DNA of 64,000 bases from contig CADATZ010000003.1 of assembly GCA_902791025.1 (NCBI GenBank), positions 124,001-188,000 on the forward strand. Reading direction: 5' to 3'. Origin of the DNA: an uncultured Chloroflexota bacterium (GTDB lineage: Bacteria > Chloroflexota > Anaerolineae > Anaerolineales > Anaerolineaceae). The translations under genes and the position numbers were made by a program. Below, one piece after another: positions 61,221 through 64,000 of the stretch. The notes below the pieces were generated by a model, which made no database searches, was not told the origin of the DNA, and was given only the letters and a program-made list of their open reading frames with translations. Each line of letters opens with the position of its first letter. Position 1 is the stretch's first letter.

Positions 61221-61973
61221 TCATGCTGTCAACAGTTTGTCACGATACTCTTTCAGTTCATTTTTGTAATTTGAATAATTCTCTTTTTCTGCTTCCAGTT
61301 CTTTGCGTTTCTGTGCAGCAGCCTCTGCGTCTTCAAGAAGATTTTTATAACTATAAGGTTCCGTTTCGACAATTTGAGCGATTTCCATTTCCAGATCGGC
61401 AATTCTTTCCGGAAGGTTTTCAATGACGACAGGTTCAGGATTTTTGCCGTGTTCCTTCAGAAACCGGTTGATCAGTATCTCAGCTTCACGAATCCCTTTC
61501 AGATCATTTGCCCGATAGGCAAACAGGGCTTTCTGGAACAGCTCCATCAGCTCGGGTTCTTCTGCTGTCAGCGGACAGATGTCCGGATGCAGTCGTTTCG
61601 CAATTTTCCGATAGATCCGCTTGATTTCTTCGACTTCCAGAACAGGAACCGGAACCATGGACTGGCCGGCTTTCGTCAGGTTCAACAGATCCTCCAGCTG
61701 CGCGTTGTATGCCAGCATGCTGCTGTCAATAAACTCCTGCATGCTGATCGGATCAATTTCCTCTCCGGAATTCAGTTTGGTCTGACAGAAAGCAATGGAT
61801 TTTTTCAGCGCAATACAGTCGATTCTGGCCTGAAAAGCGTCAGTTATCAGTTCACCGAATTCCCGGTAATATTCCATCCGGTAATGTTCGGCTTCTTTTG
61901 CCAGTCTGTCCCGCTGAAGAATCAGGTTTTCATAGCGGTCGCGCATTACTTCATAAGTTTCCATCATTTCCAT
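61221..61973 (-). CDS. J-domain-like (DnaJ) coiled-coil protein
   Basis: 250 residues. Residues about 115-150 hold a J-domain-like core, VEEIKRIYRKIAKRLHPDICP, with the HPD tripeptide, followed by a shortened helix (LMELFQKALFAYRANDLKGI). The N-terminal part and the C-terminus (IADLEMEIAQIVETEP and KRKELEAEKENY) are coiled-coil-like. HPD proteins stimulate Hsp70 ATPase. No Hsp70 is in the window. The ATG overlaps the upstream stop (TAATG), so it is translationally coupled to the Sel1-like gene. Confidence 0.72.
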   Translation of the reverse strand: MEMMETYEVMRDRYENLILQRDRLAKEAEHYRMEYYREFGELITDAFQARIDCIALKKSIAFCQTKLNSGEEIDPISMQEFIDSSMLAYNAQLEDLLNLTKAGQSMVPVPVLEVEEIKRIYRKIAKRLHPDICPLTAEEPELMELFQKALFAYRANDLKGIREAEILINRFLKEHGKNPEPVVIENLPERIADLEMEIAQIVETEPYSYKNLLEDAEAAAQKRKELEAEKENYSNYKNELKEYRDKLLTA

Positions 61974-62851
61974 TACAGCACCTCAAATCCATACAGTTCA
62001 TCGTAAATACTCATCAGTCTGGTGTCTCCCAGCATTGCTTTTGCAAAGAAGTCTTCTCTCGAAGGATAGATTTCGTTCTCCCAGCGGATGGCGATAATGC
62101 CGTCATGCTCTCCGGCAGAAATCTTCAGATTCATGTCTTCATAGCGGAATCCGATGGTTACAGGATTGCGGAGAAGCCAGAAACAGTCAAAAAGGTCAAA
62201 ATTTGACAGATCGAATTTCTTCATCTCATAAAGATCATCGATGAGCCACATCATGATATTGATATCGCCGAAAAAGGCATTGTACTTCAGACGCTGTGCC
62301 TGAAATTCTTTTGCTTTCCGAAGGAGCCAGATCGCGTGTTTTTCTTTCCCCTCTTCTTTGCGGATCCGTGCATACCGTGTATAGACTTCGGGAAGAGGTT
62401 CGTTCAGATACCGCGCTCTGCTTACCTTGGGATAAAGTTCTCTGATGATCTGTTTATACTTTTCATAATCCGCCTCAACATAGTATCCGTTTTTATACAT
62501 ATCCGCGACTTTCACGGCTGCCTCCAGGATACCTGCTTCTTTGGCCAGAGAGTAGTAATGAAAAGCCTTTTCAAAATCCCGTTTTCCTGTCCTTCCGTAG
62601 TACCAGATGTAGCCAAGTCCTTCATACGCATAAGGAAGTTTGTATTCCGCAGCCATTTCATAATACTTCAGTGCCAGATCAAAACGCTTATTACCGTAAA
62701 AAAATCCGCCAAGGTCAAACATGGCATGGGGATCTTTGGTTTCACGGATCAGATAATCCATTGCTTCGGTGTAAAGAAAAATATCTTCTTCCGTGGGATT
62801 GTCGATCTGATTGAATTTTCTTTTGATAATATTTGCTTCGCGTACATCCAT
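61973..62851 (-). CDS. Sel1/TPR-like repeat protein
   Basis: 292 residues from the ATG at 62851 (AGGTAAAG upstream); a TTG at 62950 with AGGAG seven bases before it is an alternative that gives 325 residues. Repeats of the Sel1/TPR kind are visible at about 50-130: AMFDLGGFFYGNKRFDLALKYYEMAAEYKLPYAYEGLGYIWYYG and AFHYYSLAKEAGILEAAVKVADMYKNG. The C-terminal ~110 residues look like a separate domain. First gene of the leftward five-gene run with J, HIRAN, TPR and HD genes. Scaffolding role inferred. Confidence 0.72.
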   Translation of the reverse strand: MDVREANIIKRKFNQIDNPTEEDIFLYTEAMDYLIRETKDPHAMFDLGGFFYGNKRFDLALKYYEMAAEYKLPYAYEGLGYIWYYGRTGKRDFEKAFHYYSLAKEAGILEAAVKVADMYKNGYYVEADYEKYKQIIRELYPKVSRARYLNEPLPEVYTRYARIRKEEGKEKHAIWLLRKAKEFQAQRLKYNAFFGDINIMMWLIDDLYEMKKFDLSNFDLFDCFWLLRNPVTIGFRYEDMNLKISAGEHDGIIAIRWENEIYPSREDFFAKAMLGDTRLMSIYDELYGFEVL

Positions 62852-63045
62852 AACTTTACCTGTTTCTTTCCTGATTTTTATTACTCCGGGTTTCTGATAC
62901 TCACAGTTTATCCGGAGTATAAATGACTGTGGTCGATCATCAGGCGACAATTCCTTTCTCCTGAAAACATTATATTTGAGAATTTTTATTTTTACCATGG
63001 CAGCATGATTTCTAGTCCGATAAAGGAGACTGGATGAAATCAGTT

Positions 63046-63075
63046 TTGATAATTCCATGATTTTTCTGGTAATAT
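63046..63075 (+). promoter_or_regulatory. Promoter of the gene at 63121
   Basis: -35 TTGATA (63046-63051) and -10 TAATAT (63070-63075) with 18 bases in between, and a TGG just before the -10. The 17 bases from 63061 are identical to those at 25642. Confidence 0.6.
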
Positions 63076-63120
63076 AGAAATTGTCAAATGGACCATTGTG
63101 ATTAGACCAGGGAGCCAAAT

Positions 63121-63468
63121 ATGAAGTACGATGATTTTATTAGAAGACAGACGTGGACATTTGCAAAAACAATGGCGAATATTCCCCACTGGTATATTGT
63201 TAAAGACAGACTTTCTCAGGATGACCGGATTTTATTCGAGGAATTCATTCAGTATATACGTGATAACGGCATATATGCCAGATTCTGGAAATACAATTTT
63301 CCCTATCTTCATCATGACGGATTTTATTATTGGACAATGGGAGAATCGATAGAAGAATCCACAATAATCAACCGGGCGAGTGAGGAGACCAACGAGATCA
63401 TAGACGGGATCATGTATATCAATGGAGTCCCGCAGGCAAGGATTGATTCTCAAAAAATTGAGCCGTAA
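63121..63468 (+). CDS. Hypothetical protein, 115 aa
   Basis: Soluble protein beginning MKYDDFIRRQTWTFAKTMANIPH. Motif FxRRQTWxxAxTMxxIPHWYI with later YYWTMG and TIINR resembles uncharacterised small proteins of anaerobic Firmicutes that I recall without a name. Strong hydrophobic aromatic content. Divergent from the Sel1-J-HIRAN operon, so the 270-base gap between them should hold both promoters. A nucleic-acid or cofactor role is not evident. Confidence 0.6.
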   Translation: MKYDDFIRRQTWTFAKTMANIPHWYIVKDRLSQDDRILFEEFIQYIRDNGIYARFWKYNFPYLHHDGFYYWTMGESIEESTIINRASEETNEIIDGIMYINGVPQARIDSQKIEP

Positions 63469-63549
63469 TAATCCTCAGTAAACTCAAAAACATCGAAATA
63501 TCTGCCATTTCCATTGGTGAGAATCTGTTATTTCACATGAAAATATACA

Positions 63550-63567
63550 AGTCCCAATAATAGGACT
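63550..63567. repeat. AGTC-N10-GACT inverted repeat, copy 3
   Basis: Here the arms extend to AAGTCC (63549-63554) and GGACTT (63563-63568), 6 bp each, about 135 bases before the sigma-factor ATG. Same arms and spacing occur at 25595 and 47229. Confidence 0.5.
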
Positions 63568-63702
63568 TGAATTAACATGTCGCCTGCCGGGCGACCCTGG
63601 ATAAAAGTATTTTGTATATAATCCAATTGTCAGTAAAAAAGTCATGCAGACTTGAAAAGTTCAGAAAAGAATTGAAACAGAAAAGATTTAGAGGAGAATA
63701 CA

Positions 63703-64000
63703 ATGAACAATAATACTTACGGTATCGATAAAAAACATAACCTGAACTTTGATGAAGAGATCATGCTTTCAAAAAAAATCCAGGCAGGAAATGAAGCAAA
63801 AGAAATTCTCCAGCAGGGAAATTTATTATCTGAAGAAGAAAGAATAAATTTGAATTTCCTGGTTGAAGAAGGTGAAATTGCCTTCGGACAGCTGGTAGAG
63901 GCTAATGTTCCCAGGGCAATGAAATTTGCTTATGAAACATGGCAGAAGAATAAATTCGGAGTGAATGATCTTGAGGATTACCAGCAGACTGCATTGAAAG
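63703..64000 (+). CDS. Sigma-70 family RNA polymerase sigma factor (3' end outside window)
   Basis: The ATG at 63703 (GAGGAG 7 bases upstream) opens a frame that runs to the window edge: 99 residues visible. The sequence EEIMLSKKIQAGNEAKEIL matches sigma region 1.2 (LAKRIEEGDEEAK type), and LVEEGEIAFGQLVEANVPRAMKFAYETW with NDLEDYQQTALK matches region 2.1-2.2 of primary or alternative sigma factors. Region 4 is outside. Whether it is a housekeeping or accessory sigma cannot be told. Confidence 0.75.
   Translation, partial: MNNNTYGIDKKHNLNFDEEIMLSKKIQAGNEAKEILQQGNLLSEEERINLNFLVEEGEIAFGQLVEANVPRAMKFAYETWQKNKFGVNDLEDYQQTALK

Noticed and set aside
63578..63594. Short GTCGCC/GGCGAC hairpin upstream of the sigma factor gene
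   Set aside because: Six-base stem only, no T tract and no riboswitch-like context; not enough to call a terminator or RNA.

Overview
The window looks like a piece of an Anaerolineae-type (Chloroflexota) genome or a large conjugative replicon within one. This is an inference from several hints seen in the sequence: secreted proteins with Pro-Thr repeat linkers, an NBR1-type Ig-like domain carrying the NTGTCTW motif, a DUF5679 zinc-ribbon protein, a Tad (Flp) pilus locus with CpaB and TadG-like proteins but no visible secretin, and mixed base composition with strong AGGAGG-type ribosome sites. No rRNA, tRNA, CRISPR array, transposase or relaxase was found.

Layout. 1-6001: a truncated secreted Pro/Thr-linker protein, a lone VirB2-like pilin, a PD-(D/E)XK nuclease with a small membrane partner, and a Suv3-like helicase. 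6091-16328: the Tad pilus locus (cpaB, cpaE/tadZ, cpaF/tadA, tadB, tadC, two Flp pilins on the opposite strand, two TadE-like proteins, a TadG-like protein). Three independent genes sit inside it: an HhH-type protein, a DUF5679 protein and a Thg1-like tRNA 3'-5' polymerase. 16398-24051: three secreted proteins of unknown function, then two VirB2-like pilins and a 979-residue VirB6/TrbL-like protein.

24184-34720: an accessory block (DUF4143 ATPase, AddB and AddA, an unknown gene, an AbiE-type regulator/nucleotidyltransferase pair) separates the first part of the type IV secretion locus from the second. 34834-46444: the second part (PrgI-like protein, a second VirB6/TrbL-like protein, VirB4 ATPase, an M23-like peptidase with EF-hand-like loops, a membrane-anchored protein, a VirD4/TraD-like coupling ATPase). 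46595-52049: small unknown genes, then parA and parB. 52157-58939: accessory genes (NBR1-Ig protein, SseB-like, PHP phosphoesterase, Hsp20, a possible Gp3-type protein, a DsbA-cyclophilin fusion, an HExxH protein). 59233-62851: one leftward five-gene run encoding Sel1/TPR, J-domain, HIRAN, TPR and a small ppGpp-type HD hydrolase. 63121-64000: a small unknown gene and the start of a sigma-70 factor.

How it may work together. The Tad locus should build a thin adhesive pilus. The VirB2/B3/B4/B6/D4-like set plus a wall hydrolase should form a type IV secretion channel. ParA and ParB would hold the element, perhaps acting through a near-identical 37-bp sequence found three times (1924, 32422, and inverted at 51678 just after parB). 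The most notable signals are that dispersed repeat, the Sel1-J-HIRAN-TPR-HD operon, a hairpin that sequesters the cpaB ribosome site and runs into a T tract, three VirB2 paralogues, and degenerate active sites in the M23-like and cyclophilin-like domains.
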